Below are positions 43,380-55,460 of a stretch of 64,000 nt of DNA, piece after piece (position 1 is the first letter of the stretch; each line of letters starts with the position of its first letter). This DNA is from Rhynchopus euleeides (taxonomy: Eukaryota > Euglenozoa > Diplonemea > Diplonemida > Diplonemidae): contig OY723305.1 in assembly GCA_963210315.1 (NCBI GenBank), positions 682,001-746,000 of the forward strand, in the 5' to 3' direction. Below the pieces are notes generated by a model. That model had not been told where the DNA came from. It worked only from the letters and a program-made list of their open reading frames with translations, and did no database searches. The translations under genes were made by a program, and so were the position numbers.

Positions 43380-45055
43380 GGGGGGGGGGGGGCCAAAACA
43401 ATGTAGGGGGGTGGGGGGGTGGGGGAGGAGGAGGGGGGAGGGATATATAGTCCTTAGAAAAGCACGGCTTCTTCTGGTCTCGACACAACCTCCTGCTATG
43501 CTATGAAGATCTACGGGATACTGATGATTATATTCTGTTTTGGCTTTGGGACCCACCCCCACCCCCCTCCGCACAGGGCGGGGGGTGGGGTGGGGGCGTG
43601 TGGGCAGGTGGGGGGTGGGGTGGGGAAGCGACGTCGAAGAACTATCTGTGCCCTCCCCTGCTGGATCGTGAAGTGGGTCGCAAGATCCCATCGAAAAGGC
43701 ACAGAAAGCTTCCCCAGTTGGCGACGCCGAACGATTTGTTTGTGCAACCTTCTGGTCACCTGCACGTTGGGGCGTGGAGTGTAGGTGAACAAAACATTGC
43801 TCCCACTGCAACCTTTTTCGATCTGAACGCTTTCCGTGAGCACGGTGCGTTTGTCACAAAAAAATAGGGTAACCCACAGAGAAAGCCAACCACCCGGTTG
43901 GGTGGGGACACACAGCGCCGGCTGCCATTCTCGGTGGAATTTTTGGGAGTCTGGTGTTGCGCGGGGGAAATTCCTAAGGCCGAGCCTCACGAGGAACAGA
44001 TCGGCAGAGTCATACAAGAGAGTACGTCTTTTGAGTGTAAACGCAGTGGGGTTTTGCATCAAAAGAGCCGATATCCCGTCGCGTTCCCACACACAGAGAA
44101 GGGCGAATGAACAGCCAGACGAACCTCACAGGGAGACGAGGTAGAGGAGAAGGGGATCGACGAAAAGCTGGCGTTCTTCAAACGTTGAACATCTAATACA
44201 AAAAAAAGGATTCACAAAGTATCCCTCGTTCTCGTCAGCTGATTGAGGGTGTGGCTCGCCCTCTGTCTCTCTGCGTCGCATCACTACAGAATAACCTGGG
44301 AGGGCTGTGGCATTCACTCTGCCTTGTGTACCCACAAAGCTAGGCCAGGCTGTGACACCCTATTTCCGGTTCGAGCAGAGAGCTCCCCCTTTCTCTCACT
44401 TCCCGACAATGCGGGCGTGTTGCAACACGCCAGAACAACTACCGCCTCCCTAATGCTGTCTAATCCTGTCACTTCCAACACACGAAACAGTTCCAAAACA
44501 TGATTTATTCCGAAATGTGTGCGAGTGGGTGGGGGGGGGGGGGGTGGGGTTTGGGTGGGAGGAGGGAGAAGAAGGAGAGGAAGAAGGGGGGGCCACTTCC
44601 CGCGGACTTCTTCCCCCCCCCCTCCCTCCCTGCTGTGCGTGCACATGATTAATTTTTTTAAAACTATTTCTGAAAAAAGATAAGGCTGTTGTTTTGTGCG
44701 CCAAAATCCGGGCAAAAACAAAAGCAACTCCGCAGCCTGATGAGGAGGTTGAATTTGTTGCCCAAAGCGCTGCCTACTATCTTTTTGACACTGACAGGTT
44801 CCCTGTTGTGGTAAAAAATGCTGGGGCGGGGGGCGGAAGGGCGGGATGTGGGCGGGGTGGTGGGGGGGGGGGGGGGGGTGACGAATGTGCAGAGAGCAGC
44901 GCAGGTCGTAAAGCCAACCTATCACCCACCTTCCCACCCACCCACCCACCCCCCTTCTTTCATTCAAACTTCAGGCTGTATGCAAGGCCTGCTCAGCCTG
45001 TGTTGTTGTGACCGGTGCGCTGCCGAAACGAGGCTTGGAGGGGGGGGGGTCTGTT
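43380..45055. other. Intergenic DNA
   Basis: Begins with the G-run after the CTAG. Holds one R1 copy, and CGTCAGCTGATTGAGGGTG at 44234, which also occurs at 27799. G-runs at 44528 and 44862. No gene supported. Confidence 0.45.
43636..43735 (+). repeat. Dispersed repeat family R1, copy 3 (internally deleted)
   Basis: Keeps the two outer segments (AACTATCTGTGCCC..GGATCGTGAAGTG and AGGCACAGAAAGCTTCCCC) but lacks the central ~100 bp. Confidence 0.65.
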
Positions 45056-45118
45056 CACGGTGGACTAGTCAAGGGCTTGACGAGTCAGTTGACCAGTCGA
45101 GACTGGTCAACTGACCGT
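45056..45118. repeat. Solo transposon end or palindrome cluster
   Basis: CACGGTGGACTAGTCAAGGG followed by a 13-bp perfect palindrome arm pair (CAGTTGACCAGTC-GA-GACTGGTCAACTG). This looks like one end of a TE1/TE2-type element; no partner end was found within a few kb. Confidence 0.45.
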
Positions 45119-45640
45119 TAAATTTGACCTGTTGCTGCGAATTCCTCATTCCACCTTACTCCCACCCCACCCCACCCCCCCTCCAGCTGCACACAACGGA
45201 GAGTTCTGGGTTAGAGAAGAAGAAGAAAGACGGGTGGCGGGAGGTGGGGAAGGGGGGGGGGGGTGTTTGTGTGGAGGTGAGTGCTTCAAAGGGAGTCTTC
45301 CCTTTCAAAGTCCAGAACAGCAGAGCCCCTCACAGCCACCACCCCCCCCACCACCTCCCCAGCCAGCCAAAAACACCTGACCTGATCCACGAGTTTGACT
45401 CAGAAAGAGGGGCGGGCATCGCCCTCTGCAACACCTGCATCCCCGCGATGCCTGCGTTGAACTTTTTTCGGGGAGGTGAGAAGGCGAGGGCGTTGGGCCC
45501 ACCTCCCCCACCCCCCACCCCCCCACGCACGTGGCAACGTGCAGTCTTTTGGTCGCTCCGTATATAAGGAACGGCATCCCCTCAACCTTTTTCGGGGCGG
45601 CCCTCGGCATCACCGGGGCTGCCTGCCACACCCACAACCT

Positions 45641-48323
45641 CTAGTTGTTGACAGCCAAGAATCCGAGGCGCCCTGTGTGCGACGCAAACAGCACGGAGGC
45701 CGCAGTGCCCTGCGCAACATCCTGCGAGGTGTGGTGGTGTGGTGGATCGTCACAACGAATGCAATGAAATTCATCAAAAAGAGAGAGTGAGAGAGAGAGG
45801 GAAATGTTCTCTCGACAACACAACACAAAGCTATGAATTCACAAGAGAGAAAGGGACAGCAACGACAGCTGGTGTGCTTCGAACGCAGAAACACCCCAGG
45901 GGGGGGGGTGGGGCGGAGGCATCAAAATAACATTAACATACCTCGCCGCCTTCATCGCTGAGCCCACCACCGCCGCACTCGTCCTCTGCAGCATAGTCCG
46001 CCAGGTCATTCATGTTGAGCACCTTCGCCCCGCAGGGGAGCTCCGTGCCGTGATCCAGCGACCCCCCTGCGGCTATCACAAGCTCCGCCCTCCGCTCGAT
46101 GCGCTGCAGGCAGGCAGACCCGAGCGTGGGTGCTGCTGCCCCAGAGCCTCCGGAGGCATTGTGGTGCCCAACCCCTTCACCGGACGACTCGGCGGACTTC
46201 CGCGAGGTGAATTCATCCGCAGACCTCGCGACGTAGATCCGGCGGTTCACAATCGCCGTCGTCGGCAGCAGCGCGAGGCACTCCACCAGCTGGACGAAAA
46301 ACCGCACCCCCTTTGCAGGCCCCACCTTCGCCACCACCTCGTGGTACAGCGTTGCGAACACAGACACCTCATGTGCCTCCCACAGGCCGGCATCAGCCAC
46401 CGGATCCCCCGAGAGGCCGCTGCGGATCTTCCTCAGAAAACCCTCATAATCCACCTCGGAGGAACGGAGCACGCAGACAGACCCCTCTTTGTGAACCTTC
46501 AGCGCGAGCATCATCAGCAGCCTCTCCAGGCAGTGCCGCCGCCGCTGGGGTTGGTGCTGCTGCTGCCCCTGCTGGCGCATCCGCCCTACCCCGTTCGGCA
46601 CCCCCTCAGGGGGGGAAGAGGGGAAGGAGAGTGGGGTGGTGCACGGCACGCCACCCTCGCCTGCGTCACAGCCGTAGCCCTCGAGGTCCTGGAGGTCCGC
46701 AACCGCAGGGGGTGAAGGGGTGAGTGAGGCGTCCCTCGGGTCGGCGTCAGCTCCGCCTTCTGGGGAGGCTGCCCTGTCGGGTGCGCTGGGGGAGGGGGGG
46801 TCGCGGGCGTGGTCACCACCACCCCCGCCGGCAAAGGCGTCCTCCACGAAGAAGACGACACAGTAAGGGCAGAGGGTCGGGTCGTTGAAGAGGAACGCCT
46901 TTTTCCTGATGAAGTTCAGCGAGGAGTACGACATTGCCCTGCCATCCGAGATCACGCAAAGATCGGACTTGTTGAGGACAAGCGGGGAGATGTGGAGCGC
47001 AGGAGGAGGCGGCACGCCACACACACCCCCCTGGGACACCCCGCCTGCAGAGCTGGGGGGGAGGGGGGTGCCTGCGTCGTTTGATAGCCCCCCAGGGCAG
47101 ATCTCGCCTGCATCTGCCGGGGCATCCGGTTTGCTGCACTCCACTTCTTCATCCTCATCGTCGTCGTCTTCATCTTCTTCCTCCCCAGGCCCGGCAGGGG
47201 GTGCTTGGTCTGATTTCCTGTTGACCCGCCTGTTCAGAACACACTGCATCCGCTCCACCGCCAGGCGAGACTGCAGCGTCGCAACCAGATCCCTCAGCGC
47301 CGGCAGCGCCCCCAAAAGGGGCGGAAACGCCACCGCCACAGAAGCAGCCTCCACAGGCGAGTCAGCAGGGTCACCTGCAGGGGATCCAACCGATGCCACG
47401 CCTGGCACGCCACTCAGGGCGGAGGCGGTAGGCGCTTCGGATGCGGCCCCCTCAAGGGGGTCGTCCTCTGTGGCGTAGTCGAAGCAGTCATCCTCTTCAG
47501 AGTAGGACTGGTGGAGGAGGAGGAGGACGCAACGTGCAACGCTGAGAGCCTCGGTGCCGCGGGGGGTCATGACCGTGGGCCTGTCGAGGGTTTGGAATGA
47601 ACCGGGCGTGATGACGGCGTCCTGCGTGAAGAAGCTGTGCAGCTGGGAGGAGGCGGACGTAGAGCTGTTCCCCCCGAGGGAACGGCCGCGGCGCGATGCG
47701 GATCGCATCCCTGCTGGGACATCCGCCGGCCCCAGGGCTGGCGTGTCGGGCTCCGCAGGGGCGATCTCCGACCTGCCGTAGCGCAGCACGTCACGCATGC
47801 CCAACACGTTGGCACCGTGCTCCCTCCCCCGCACCTCGTAGACCACCGAGGGGGCCTTGAAGGTGACAGGCGTGCGGCGGGATCGCGATGATGCCGCGGC
47901 AGGCGCCGGAGGTGCCGCGGCGGGCAGCGCGGCAGCTGCGACGGACACTGCAGCAGAGGCGGGCTGCAGCTGCAGGCGGGACCTCTTGGCAGCGGGCTGC
48001 GCCGGGTCCCCGGGGTAGCTCTCGTCGCTGCTGTCGCCCAGGAGCTCGTCGTAGAGATCGCCCATGCTTGAGGGAGTGGCGTCTGTCGCATCGCCTGAAG
48101 CCTTCCGCTTGCCGCCGGCGGAGTTGTGAGTGGTGGTGGTGTCGGAGTGGGGTGCCGGGGGTGGCGGCGGCGTCCCGGGGTGGTGGTGGTGGTGGTGGTC
48201 GCGGTCGGTGTCGTCGAGCATGAAGTCATGGAGGTCGTCGTCTTCCGTTGCGCCGCTCCAGGGGATCACATATTCGCTCCCCCCGGCGTCCGCACCTTCC
48301 GGATGGGCTCCATCGCTACTCAT
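45641..48323 (-). CDS. Unidentified acidic, low-complexity-rich protein, two or more exons
   Basis: The main exon runs from the ATG at 48323 (MSSDGAHPEG) to 45942, 794 codons. It then meets GAG|GTATGTTAATG, a strong donor with a stop four codons later. An in-phase acceptor (CTCGCAG, exon from 45721) adds DVAQGTAASVLFASHTGRLG and a TAG at 45641. Ordered-looking segments are the stretch around RCVLLLLHQSY, the block LCVISDGRAMSYSSLNFIRKK (47.0-46.9 kb), and a C-terminal helical region with FVQLVECLALLPTTAIVNRR. The rest is Ser/Ala/Pro-, Asp/Glu- and His-rich. No family recognised. Downstream, still in phase after the TAG, a further coding-like frame continues (45622-45530), so the 3' exon structure is uncertain. 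Confidence 0.6.
45722..45941 (-). other. Proposed intron of the unidentified gene
   Basis: GTATGTTAATG donor, CACCTCGCAG acceptor, 220 bp, phase 0. Contains a (TC)-rich tract. An alternative in-phase acceptor, GGTGTGGCAG at 45623, would skip the TAG-containing exon. Confidence 0.5.
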
Positions 48324-49140
48324 CAAGGGGCCTGGAGGAAGGATGTATGTTGGCACCCAGGAACAGGGGGGTGGTGGTGTGGAAAAAGACGCTTCAAAGA
48401 ACACATCTCAAATTTGACGCCTGAAATCAATCGACCAATTGAGAAGGTCGGGGTTCAAAAACAGGGGGGGTGAGATGGTGGCAGTGGAGGGGAGGGGGGG
48501 TGGGGGGGAGGTGGTGTGGCGGTGAGACGGCACGCGAGTCCTGCCCAACATATGCTTGCCATCTCGCTCGGCGTGCGTTCGGTGCACATCGCGCACTGCA
48601 ATCTACCCTACCCCCTACCCCCTCCCGCCCCGCCCCCTCTCAATGAAGAGTTTCGCACCCTCTACAATGGCGAACGGTTCCCTGAGTGTATTTGAAATGC
48701 ATTTACCTGTCTCCAGTGAGGCAATGCTGGGGTGGCGGTGGCAGGTCTACCACGGGTGACAGACGCGTCCCGAATTCCATTGGTGCCGTCTGGCAGTGCA
48801 GCCGAGATTGCAAGTCTTTTTTTTCAATTCTCAACGGGTGAGAGAAACAAAAACCCCCCCCCCCCCCCCTCCCGAACAAAAAAACACAAGTATTATCAGT
48901 TGTGGCGGCTGGTAGATTTGGCTTCTCTTTTGATGTGTGTTCCACGGAAATCCCTAGATTTTTAGGTTTTCTTGACCCAATGGTCGAAATCTGCGACATA
49001 GTGGAAATCCCGGGGACATGTCGAATTCGAAAATTTTGGGTTAAAAAACCCCAGGGGGGACCCTTTGGTTTCACCCCCTGTTGGGGGGCCTGGTGGGCGT
49101 TCAGGTGAGCTGCGACCCTTGGTTCTGACAGAGTGCGGCA

Positions 49141-49548
49141 ATGGTAATCAACCGTCGTGAACGTACTTTCGTGCCGGCATGGCTATTCATGGGCACCGTG
49201 GCATGTCGCCGCATCCGTTCCGATCACAAGTGCCAGAGGCAAATCAGGAGTCCTGCTCCAGTGCAGGCACCTGCGCTGCAGATACCCAAGGGACTGTTGT
49301 GCACAAAAATGCACACACAAGGACATCAACTGACCGAGGCAATGCAGCTCGCAGCCTATCGATTCGATTCGGGGCACAAGCCTCACGAGCTGGTCACGCG
49401 ATACCACGTTACTCTGCGTGGCGTATTCCGTGCAGCCGAAATGGCTTGGGCAGCAGTGCACAGGGGACCTTCTGCTGCACTGCGACAGGACAACCCAAGC
49501 ACGTGCCGCGTACATCCAGAGGTGAAGTTGGATGAGGAAGATCAGTAG
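49141..49548 (+). CDS. Unidentified 135-codon open frame
   Basis: Plus-strand ATG frame with balanced amino-acid use and a plausible helical C-terminal half (TEAMQLAAYRF..RAAEMAWAAV). It is on the opposite strand to all host genes and in a repeat-rich area, so a transposon remnant or chance frame is as likely as a gene. No motif recognised. Confidence 0.2.
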   Translation: MVINRRERTFVPAWLFMGTVACRRIRSDHKCQRQIRSPAPVQAPALQIPKGLLCTKMHTQGHQLTEAMQLAAYRFDSGHKPHELVTRYHVTLRGVFRAAEMAWAAVHRGPSAALRQDNPSTCRVHPEVKLDEEDQ

Positions 49549-51302
49549 CTTCTGGGAGGAAGAGGGCGACCGCATCCACGTCGCGGATAACACACTCAGC
49601 ACACGAGCGGGCGTTGCATGAAATCCCCCATGTGTAAACAGGGGAAATCGGGCTTTTAGGGGATCCTGGTCAGGAATAAAAATTTCCACACATATTTTTC
49701 GACTTCCTGAGGCCAAAAACCGGTGTTCCTGGACCCAGATGTGACATCTGGATGACATAATAAAAATCCAGAGTGCCTTAGAGGCGCGCGGGACATTTTT
49801 TTGGGGTTCGTGACTGGGGACCCCCTATTTTGGGGGATTTCCCGTAGGTGGAAAATGTCGATTTTCCAATTTTAAATCACTCTGGGGGCACCTGCGGGGC
49901 CATATTTTGCATTTTCAGACAGGGGACATATACCCTACAAACCCGATTTTCGGGTTTTTTGACCATTTTTTGCCTTGTGCGAAAACGTGATATTTTTTGG
50001 ACAAAATTCCAGGCACAGGGTTTGAAGGAATATTGCGAAATACCTGCTTCTGCATCGCACGCCCAGAAAGCAGCGCAGGGCAGGCGCCACACCGCAGCTG
50101 GGGAAAAACTGATGGGGGGGTGGGGGGGTGGGGTGGGGGATTACGTTTCCCACGCAAACTGTGTCGTTGCGAGGATGGGTCGTGTTGCTCGAGTCAGTCA
50201 GTGCCCCTGCAAACACGTCGCACAAGCTATTAGCATCGTGTTGTTTGATACGAACGCTTGCGACAAGGGTTATTTTGGGTTATTATGACTGAGAGTTCTC
50301 TTTTTGGCCCTTGTTGGGCACAGCCGATCTTTGCCATCTGCTGATTATAAACCTGCGAGCAGGGTGAATGGGCAAAACAGTTTATTTACCCCACAAACAG
50401 GGCCAAAAACTATTTTTTTTTACGCACACGACTTTCGCGCGGAAAGTGTCATTCAGCTCTGCCAAACGTGCTCTACACACCACCCCCTTCATCAGGCAAG
50501 TGGGTTTGTAAGTGTGTGTGGAAGCGTCAACGCATCAAACGAAGTATCAACAGTAGAGAAAGAGCGGCAGAGTTGAAGTGACACTTTTGGAAGATTCGTT
50601 CTTTACTCCCACAGCACGCGGAAGGCGGGCGAGGAGGGTTTGCAAAAGGCACGACGGATGCTCGAGCAGCTCCGTTTTTGCGTGGATCCCTGAATTGCTG
50701 ACAAAATGTGACCAGCACCCGGGCCTGTGAAACACCACAGCACACATGGCCTCCGACACGCCATCACTCAGCAGTTCACCAACAAACGGGGGAGGGGCTA
50801 AGGCATCTGGGAGGAACACATTGGGGCAGCCCACACCAGGGGACGGCTTTATCATAATATGCCTGATTTTCTTGGAAACAGAAGGGTGCCGGTGTGGGAG
50901 GCCTTTGGAAAAGCAAGGGCCCATAACCGGTCGATGCAATTCCAAGCAACAGGCGCACGGCAATTATCTTGTGTGAAAATATCACAAGCATCAAGGGAAT
51001 TGCAATGCGGTATTTTTTTGAGGGAGGGGGGTAAACTACGGATGACAGATCAAACAGATGGGTCATAAAATACATAAACCGGGCAAACGAAATATTCACG
51101 GCGGACGTGCCACACTTCAGCCAGGCGCGCGGGTCACGGCGGGCGTGCCACACAACTGAAATCAGAGACTGGGAGGCCATCTGCCCACACGCAGGGTGTG
51201 TGTGTGTGTGCATGCATGTGTTGTCTTGAGACGCGCTGCAGGAGGGGGATAATTGTCGAGAATGAAGGCAAAGGCAAATGCAAGCATACCAGCACCTTCT
51301 CG

Positions 51303-51390
51303 GGAGGGGGCGGGTGGTGAAGTAGAAGCAGAAGGAATTACAAGTATAATCTCCCTTCACTCGTTATGTAGGGTTGTGTCCGAGGGGAGG
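51303..51390 (+). repeat. Dispersed ~90-bp repeat, copy 2
   Basis: Partner of the 20.6-kb copy (GTGAAGTAGAAGCAGAAGG.. then CCCTTCACTCG). Diverged by substitutions and short indels. Confidence 0.55.
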
Positions 51391-52315
51391 GGGGGCGTGA
51401 ACAGGGATGAAGGTCGGGAGGATGTGTGTGTGTTGTACAGACTGTATCAAGGGGGGGCGCGTAAACCTCGAGACCCCTTGCTTTTGAAGAGGCCCTTCTT
51501 TTCTTCTTGTTCTTCTTCTTTGAGAATTTCCAGCAACCTGAGGGTGACCCCTCGTTTATCGGACCCTCCATAGAATCGGTATTCGAAGGAGGCTCTACCC
51601 CCCTCCCCCTTTTGCGGGATACAGCCGCAGTGGGCGACATGTGTAGCGTGTAGAGTGTTTGAAACCAGATACTGCGCCGCGAACCCTTTGCGAGGGGGCA
51701 CTCGCGACGACATGTGTGTAGTAGCGAGTCAGTGGAGGTAGCGTGAGAGTTCGCTTCGGTGCAACCCTACAGCGCAAACATACAGTCATCCAAATGGCAT
51801 TAGTGGTGTGGGGAAATAACCCAAATTCGCTCTGCTGCACGCACTGAAGAATCCTGAGATCCATCGTAGGTATTACCCCACCCAGGTTGGCCAGATGACT
51901 GTAAGGCTTAGCGTGCGTCATGGGCCTCCAAGCGAAACCTGCTGCTTCCCTCCATTGGAATAATAGAAGAGGTTGTGTGTGCGACCGCACCAACCATCAG
52001 ACGCGAGAGCCATACACTCAAAAGCCTAGGGATGTTGGTGGGTCACTCAGAATGGGGGTACCGCAGGAAAGAAGCCCGGGGCGGGGGCAGTGACTCGTGG
52101 CTCTGTTGGGGGTGGTTGCCCCGCCTGTTTATGGTTCAAATACACTGCACTATTGCACGCCCCTGTTGCCTTTAGAGAATGTGGTAGACTAAAAAAAACA
52201 AAACAAAAACACGCGCGGGCGATTCTGTTTGCCAGCGGCATTTCCTCACGGGGAGAGCGGCCGGTGCATTCTGCCCTGCAACAAAGCAAGCCAGCTCCGG
52301 CGACCGAAATATCCT

Positions 52316-52733
52316 CATGCCTTGCGATGCTCAAGTGCCTGCTGGACCCCTATGTCCTTCAGGCCCCAAAGCAGGCAACGATATGGGAGCGACCTAACAG
52401 GGGAGGTGAAGAGGGCACGGGCCTTAGCCTGATGACACACTGCAACCTCAAGGTGACTGGCGACACCTCTCCCACAGTCTGCAGCGACTCTGCCGTGGCG
52501 ACAAGGCTTCCTGTCATGGGAGATCGCTGCGTGGATCAACGTGGCACCACCCGTGTGCTCGGCAGGTTGTTTCGGCACCTGTTTTCTCCGTGTCATGATT
52601 TTCGTGAGCGTGTCAGGGATGTTGGCACACGCTGGGAGGGTTTCACATGATGACATAACATATATCAGAAGCACACACCCACGTGGCGCTGTCCTTGGCA
52701 GGACTTTGAAAGTGCCGCTTTGTTATCCTTGAC
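52316..52733 (+). repeat. Dispersed repeat family R2, copy 2
   Basis: Inverse partner of 27833-28254. The same ~107-codon frame is open here on the plus strand (to 52650), extended upstream. Its right end lies within about 6 bp of the Mutator-like element at 52739, which probably inserted beside or into it. Confidence 0.8.
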
Positions 52734-52738
52734 ATGCC

Positions 52739-55244
52739 GGGTTATTTACGATAATGCCCTGTTTTTTTTGAAAGTTTCGCGATAATGCCACTTTTCAAAA
52801 AGTGGCATTTTCGCGAAAAAAAAGTGGCATTATCGGGCCGGGCGAAAAAGTGGTACTGAACCCCTCCCCCAGCTGGGGGCTAAAGGGGGGGTCCTCGGGC
52901 TGACCCCGGGCAACCTCGTGCCGGGACCTGTCATAGACTTGTGCTATTCGAGGGACCAGCTACTAGGCTCCGTGGTCGAATTTGTTTGAAAAGGCCTTGA
53001 CCAAAGGCAAATGAAACTTTCGCCCCCCCAAGGATCGCACCACTTCATCTCAGGACTTCCCTCCCACACTCCCACACGTGATTCGCCCCCTCAGAGCCAG
53101 ACTACTGTTTCAGAACTGTACACCCCTCTCCACACGTCCACTGGCTCCCCCGCTGAATGCGACGAACAGTGCGACATGCCAAACCTCCCCTTATAGAGTT
53201 TTAACGGCGCCGCGTTGCTGACGGTGGGGTAAACAGAGCCCAGGCGGGTATTACCTACCGCTTTGTATGCCTTGCTTAGGGTGTCCCCTTTTCACCAGTC
53301 AACATGCGTGCATGCCTCCGTCCTAGGTCACCAATGATCGTGCCTCAAGAAAGTGTACAGTTCCTTCCCAGTAGCCCTTCCGTTCTGCAAGTCCGAATCA
53401 CGCAGTCCCTCGAATCCATGGTGCTTTCCAGAAAATTCAGAAACCCACCCACGGTCAAAGTTGAAAGGGGGCCGTGACCAGAGGCTATAAACGTTTAAAA
53501 GTCTTTCGCAAGCCGAAGTCGTACGACAGACCACGGGAATGACAGAAAACAGCAGACGGGTTTGACCCCGCTGCTGCTCCTCGACAGACCCGCAACCAGC
53601 GCCAGAGCCAACTGCAAGCGTAGATTGCGCTCTCAGGAGTGCAAGATGACACAGGACAGCCACCACACCACCAGTCTTGACGCCCACAAAATGGTGGATT
53701 TTCCAGCGTCAATTCTGTCTCACAGGGTTAGCCACTTCGACCACACGGGTCGTTGTGCATAACTTCTCTTTTCGACGCTACGGTATGTGTGTCACGCTTG
53801 CAGTTGGCTCTGGCGCTGGTTGCGGGTCTGTCGAGGAGCAGCAGCGGGGTCAAACCCGTCTGCTGTTTTCTGTCATTCCCGTGGTCTGTCGTACGACTTC
53901 GGCTTGCGAAAGACTTTTAAACGTTTATAGCCTCTGGTCACGGCCCCCTTTCAACTTTGACCGTGGGTGGGTTTCTGAATTTTCTGGAAAGCACCATGGA
54001 TTCGAGGGACTGCGTGATTCGGACTTGCAGAACGGAAGGGCTACTGGGAAGGAACTGTACACTTTCTTGAGGCACGATCATTGGTGACCTAGGACGGAGG
54101 CATGCACGCATGTTGACTGGTGAAAAGGGGACACCCTAAGCAAGGCATACAAAGCGGTAGGTAATACCCGCCTGGGCTCTGTTTACCCCACCGTCAGCAA
54201 CGCGGCGCCGTTAAAACTCTATAAGGGGAGGTTTGGCATGTCGCACTGTTCGTCGCATTCAGCGGGGGAGCCAGTGGACGTGTGGAGAGGGGTGTACAGT
54301 TCTGAAACAGTAGTCTGGCTCTGAGGGGGCGAATCACGTGTGGGAGTGTGGGAGGGAAGTCCTGAGATGAAGTGGTGCGATCCTTGGGGGGGCGAAAGTT
54401 TCATTTGCCTTTGGTCAAGGCCTTTTCAAACAAATTCGACCACGGAGCCTAGTAGCTGGTCCCTCGAATAGCACAAGTCTATGACAGGTCCCGGCACGAG
54501 GTTGCCCGGGGTCAGCCCGAGGACCCCCCCTTTAGCCCCCAGCTGGGGGAGGGGTTCAGTACCACTTTTTCGCCCGGCCAAAGGCCCCCCCTGAGTGGGG
54601 GGCCTGTGTGCTGACCCCCCCTGCCCCCCCTGAGCACTGCTCAGGGGGGGTCTGGGGGGACCCCCTGGCCTACGGCTGCGGGGGGGGGCCTGTGTGTACT
54701 GGATCGTTTAGGTGGCATTTGTGATAATGCCACTTTTTTTCGCGATAATGCCACTTTTTCAGTACCACTTTTTTGGCCCGGCCAAGGCCCCCCCTGAGTG
54801 GGGGGCCTGTGTGCTGACCCCCCCTGCCTGAACCTGAGCACTGCTTAGGGGGGCTCTGGGGGCCCCCCTGGCCTACGGCTGGGGGGGGGGCCTGTGTGTA
54901 CTGGATAGTTTAGGTGGCATTTGCGATAATGCCACTTTTTTTTCGCGATAATGCCACTTTTTCAGTACCACTTTTTTGGCCTGTGCCCCTGTGGCCTGGC
55001 CAAAGCCCCCTGGGCCCCCCCTGAGCCCTGGCTTGGGGGGGCCCTGTGGACCCCCTGGCCTACGGCTGGGGGGGGGCCTGTGCGTACTGGATAGTTTAGG
55101 TGGCATTTGCGATAATGCCACTTTTTTGGGTGCCACTTTTTTCTTCGCGATAATGCCACTTTTTTTTCGCGAAAATGCCACTTTTTGAAAAGTGGCATTA
55201 TCGCGAAACTTTCAAAAAAAACAGGGCATTATCGTAAATAACCC
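52739..55244. mobile_element. Mutator-like foldback element with 9-bp target duplication
   Basis: TIRs start GGGTTATTTACGATAATGCC and are flanked on both sides by TGACATGCC (52730-52738 and 55245-55253), a perfect 9-bp duplication, typical of Mutator-like elements. The left arm is 52739-53621; the right arm from 53794 matches it inversely for about 780 bp, then is interrupted by a 203-bp tandem array (about 54557-55150) before the terminal ~110 bp resume. The loop is 172 bp. Subterminal GCGATAATGCCAC units recur many times. No transposase, so non-autonomous. Confidence 0.88.
54557..55150 (+). repeat. 203-bp tandem array in the right arm
   Basis: CAGTACCACTTTTT starts at 54557, 54760 and 54963, an exact 203-bp period over nearly three copies. 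Each unit has GATAATGCCAC motifs, a CTGAGCACTGCTCAG-like palindrome and C/G-run blocks. The array is present in only one arm, so it expanded after the palindrome formed. Confidence 0.9.
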
Positions 55245-55253
55245 TGACATGCC

Positions 55254-55460
55254 CCCACACTGCCCTGCCGAAGGGCCGGGCGGCGCAGATCCCCACAACG
55301 CATGGCATTTTCCCGCCCCACACATCGAAGTGTTGCTGGAAAACAATACACCAAAAAATAATATCGAGACACGCCACCACCACCCTCCCCTGCCCCAACA
55401 CAGCAGGCACGCAAACCCCATTTTCTTTTTTTTTGAAATCCGCAGCACCCCACCCTTTTT
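55254..55460. other. Short 3' flank of the cyclase gene
   Basis: About 200 bp between the element and the stop codon of the receptor-cyclase homologue; no polyadenylation signal is evident. Confidence 0.4.

Larger units (their letters stand above)
48324..52315. other. Mostly non-coding intergenic DNA
   Basis: C15 run near 48852-48866, poly-T/A stretches at 49790-50020, an inverted match near 50510-50590 to the centre of R1 copy 4, and a (GT) run near 51196-51210. Apart from the frame at 49141-49548 no gene candidate stands out. Confidence 0.4.
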
